Source of the DNA: Acidobacteriota bacterium
GTDB taxonomy: Bacteria > Acidobacteriota > Terriglobia > Terriglobales > Acidobacteriaceae
Length of the DNA stretch: 7,397 nucleotides
NCBI GenBank assembly: GCA_021801945.1
Contig: JAKABE010000152.1
Coordinates: forward strand, 1-7,397
Direction of reading: 5' to 3'
Notes under the pieces: generated by a model
Databases searched by the model: none
What the model saw: only the letters and a program-made list of their open reading frames with translations
Told to the model about the DNA's origin: nothing
Position numbers and translations under genes: made by a program
Shown: positions 5,526-7,397 of the stretch, piece after piece
Layout: each line of letters begins with the position of its first letter
Numbering within the stretch: position 1 is the stretch's first letter

Positions 5526-7397
5526 TTATTGCAGCAGCATCCCCTGCTCGCCCTCGTGGTTGCCATTAGCGTTGATTTCTTCGGGTGGGATGATGACCGC
5601 GGCAGCTACCTTGTCCCCGTCCTCCAGGCTCAGCAGACGCACCCCCTGGGTGGCGCGGCCGGCGGCGCGAATCTGCTTGGTGTCTACGCGGATGATCTTG
5701 CCGAACTGGCTGATGACCATCAGCTCGCTGGTGTCGTCCACCAGTTGGATGGTCTTCACCGCTCCGATGCGCTCGGTGACGGCCATGTTCTTGACGCCCT
5801 TGCCGCCGCGCGATTGCAAGCGGTACTCCTCCACGTCGGTACGCTTGCCGAAGCCGTTCTCGCTCACCGAGAGGATGCGGTAAGCACCTGGCTCGTGCTC
5901 CTTGGGAGTGACCGCGGCACCGACCACGTAGTCATTCTTGATGAGCAAGATGCCGCGCACGCCGGAGGCCGGGCGGCCCATGGAGCGCACGTCGCTCTCA
6001 TCGAAGCGGATGGCCATACCCAGATGCGTAGCCAGAAAAACAATCTGGTTGCCGTCGGTGATGCGCGCCTTCACCAATTCGTCGTGTTCGTCGATGCCGA
6101 TGGCGATGATACCCCGCGACATCACGTTTGAAAAGTCCTTGAGCGGCGTCTTCTTCACAGTGCCGTTGCGAGTGGCGAAGAAAATGTACTTGCCCTCCTC
6201 TTCCAGGTCGCGAATGCCCAGGATGGCGCACACGTTTTCCCCCGGCTGCAAAGCGAGCAGGCTCTGGATCGACTTGCCCTTGCCCGCCGCACCCACGTCG
6301 GGAATCTCGTAGACCTTGAGCCAGTAGACGCGCCCCGTGTTGGTGAAGCAGAGCAGATAAGCGTGCGTGGAGTTCACGATCAACTGGGCGACAAAATCCT
6401 CTTCACGCGTCTTCATGCCCATGCGGCCCGTGCCGCCGCGGCGCTGCTGGCGATAGGTGCTGATGGGCGTGCGCTTCAGATAGCCCTGGTGACTAACGGT
6501 GACGGCCACCTGCTCGTCGGCGATCAGGTCTTCGAGCTGCAGCTCGGCGCTCTCGTCCACGATCTCGGTGCGGCGCTCATCGCCGTAGCGGTCGCGGACC
6601 TCTTCGAGCTCCTTCACGATCACCGCGCGCAGCTTCTTTTCACTGGCCAGGATCTCCTCGTACTCGGCGATCTTCTGTTTAATACCCTCCAGCTCTTTGA
6701 TGAGTTCGTCAGTAGATAGCTGCGTGAGTCTGTAGAGTTGAAGATCTAGAATGGCGTCGATTTGCGCATAACTCAGACCATCCTGAGTCCTTGTCTTGAA
6801 GTTTGGTAGGTTTGTGTATTCATATGGAAACCAGAAGCGCTTGACGAAGCCATTCTCTTCTTGGATGTTCGCTTTGATACTTGGCCAGCCCGCTATACGC
6901 CTGATCTCCAACTCCGCCACGCCGCCACGCCTGTAGTCCTGCCAAGCAGTGCTTTGCGCGCGAGATGCAATGTCGTCCCTGCCGCCGATGCTCCACTTTC
7001 TCAGGTTCTCTCGCGCTTCGGCGCGGGAAGCGCTATTGCGAATCAGGACCACGAGCTTGTCTAAGTTGTACAACGCAATCATCAGGCCTTCGAGGATGTG
7101 CTCGCGCTCGCGCGCCTTGCGCAGCAGGAAGACGGTGCGGCGCTGCACCACGTCGATGCGGTGATCGATGAAGACGCGGATCGCTGCATCCAATCCCAGC
7201 TCCCGCGGCTGGCCGTTCACCACCGCGAGGAAGATCATGGAGAAGCTCTCCTGCATCTGCGTGTGCTTGTAGAGCTGGTTGAGCACAATCTCCGGCTGCG
7301 CCCCGCGCTTGAGCTCGATCACGATCCTCATGCCGTCGCGGTCGCTCTCGTCGCGCACGTCGCCGATGTCGTCGATCACTTTCTCATTGGCCAGCTC
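5526..7397 (-). CDS. gyrA: DNA gyrase subunit A, C-terminal part (5' end off the right edge)
   Basis: GyrA cuts and rejoins both strands and wraps DNA so that gyrase can add negative supercoils using ATP bound by GyrB. The minus-strand frame is open to the right edge; 623 codons are visible, ending GMLLQ and TAA. The winged-helix domain with the catalytic tyrosine and quinolone-resistance region lie outside. Visible residues: tower domain (to about 80, KHTQMQESFSMIF at 44-56), coiled coil and exit gate (EREHILEGLMIALYNLD about 97-113, then AQIDAILDLQLYRLT about 211-225 and DERRTEI 273-279), then the DNA-wrapping beta-pinwheel (about 290-605). The GyrA box QRRGGTG (318-324; 6426-6446) marks it as GyrA rather than ParC; a second box-like QSRGGKG lies at 528-534. 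The short tail is only mildly acidic. An extra segment at 133-207 interrupts the coiled-coil region and is described separately. The frame stays open throughout, so it looks functional. Confidence 0.97.
   Translation of the reverse strand, partial: ELANEKVIDDIGDVRDESDRDGMRIVIELKRGAQPEIVLNQLYKHTQMQESFSMIFLAVVNGQPRELGLDAAIRVFIDHRIDVVQRRTVFLLRKAREREHILEGLMIALYNLDKLVVLIRNSASRAEARENLRKWSIGGRDDIASRAQSTAWQDYRRGGVAELEIRRIAGWPSIKANIQEENGFVKRFWFPYEYTNLPNFKTRTQDGLSYAQIDAILDLQLYRLTQLSTDELIKELEGIKQKIAEYEEILASEKKLRAVIVKELEEVRDRYGDERRTEIVDESAELQLEDLIADEQVAVTVSHQGYLKRTPISTYRQQRRGGTGRMGMKTREEDFVAQLIVNSTHAYLLCFTNTGRVYWLKVYEIPDVGAAGKGKSIQSLLALQPGENVCAILGIRDLEEEGKYIFFATRNGTVKKTPLKDFSNVMSRGIIAIGIDEHDELVKARITDGNQIVFLATHLGMAIRFDESDVRSMGRPASGVRGILLIKNDYVVGAAVTPKEHEPGAYRILSVSENGFGKRTDVEEYRLQSRGGKGVKNMAVTERIGAVKTIQLVDDTSELMVISQFGKIIRVDTKQIRAAGRATQGVRLLSLEDGDKVAAAVIIPPEEINANGNHEGEQGMLLQ
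6777..7001 (-). other. About 75-residue inserted segment in the GyrA coiled-coil/exit-gate region
   Basis: Between EAREN-L and LSYAQIDAILDLQ, where B. subtilis-type GyrA has only a few residues, this protein carries about 75 extra residues, RKWSIGGRDDI through FKTRTQDG. E. coli GyrA also has a linker here, of about 45 residues by memory, so the site tolerates length change. The segment is rich in aromatic and charged residues (WFPYEYTN near its end) and has no intein splice motifs. It stays in frame and the conserved flanks are intact. It is probably a lineage-specific domain elaboration. Confidence 0.6.

Noticed and set aside
6777..7001. Mini-intein in gyrA
   Set aside because: The segment is only about 75 residues, too short for a splicing domain, lacks a Cys/Ser start and the His-Asn end motif, and is not at the catalytic tyrosine site where GyrA inteins are usually found.
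5526..7397. ParC (topoisomerase IV subunit A) instead of GyrA
   Set aside because: The GyrA box QRRGGTG and a full set of pinwheel blade repeats favour GyrA.
1..7397. CRISPR array, tRNA or rRNA genes, or an insertion sequence
   Set aside because: No regularly spaced repeats, cloverleaf-like sequence, ribosomal RNA signature or transposase domain was seen on either strand.

Overview
The window holds ordinary chromosomal housekeeping genes of a fairly GC-rich bacterium. There are five protein genes, two of them cut by the window edges: topA (5' part, minus strand), dprA (minus), mqnA (plus), a secreted beta-propeller lipoprotein (plus) and gyrA (3' part, minus). My best guess for the host is an Acidobacteriota member of the Terriglobia type. 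That rests on the style of the propeller lipoprotein (lipobox, then an Asn/Gly linker, then seven 'SPNG..LYV' type repeats), on the wording of the GyrA C-terminal half, and on a futalosine-route menaquinone gene. It is an inference from family memory, not a database match.

Layout. Bases 1-983 encode the first 327 codons of DNA topoisomerase I and stop one turn past the catalytic tyrosine. A 426-bp spacer without a credible gene (984-1409) holds a perfect 16-bp tandem duplication and several small inverted repeats. dprA (1410-2660) lies upstream of topA on the same strand, the common dprA-topA order. mqnA (2769-3638) is divergent from dprA across a short shared upstream region. After a 198-bp spacer comes the propeller lipoprotein (3837-5159), whose N-terminus is hard to define. 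It converges with gyrA (5526 to the right edge) across a 366-bp spacer that carries a roughly 120-bp imperfect foldback element.

The genes do not form one pathway. TopA and GyrA set the supercoiling balance from opposite sides: TopA relaxes negative supercoils and gyrase introduces them. DprA protects incoming single-stranded DNA and loads RecA on it. MqnA starts the futalosine route to menaquinone. The lipoprotein is probably a surface or periplasmic protein of unknown partner.

I did not find a new defence, mobile or RNA system. The points most worth a second look are an insertion in the GyrA tower/coiled-coil region lying inside a stretch of different codon use, the foldback element between the lipoprotein and gyrA, and the odd 5' end of the lipoprotein gene: a five-codon mini-ORF with a strong Shine-Dalgarno overlapping the start, plus a very long n-region before the lipobox.
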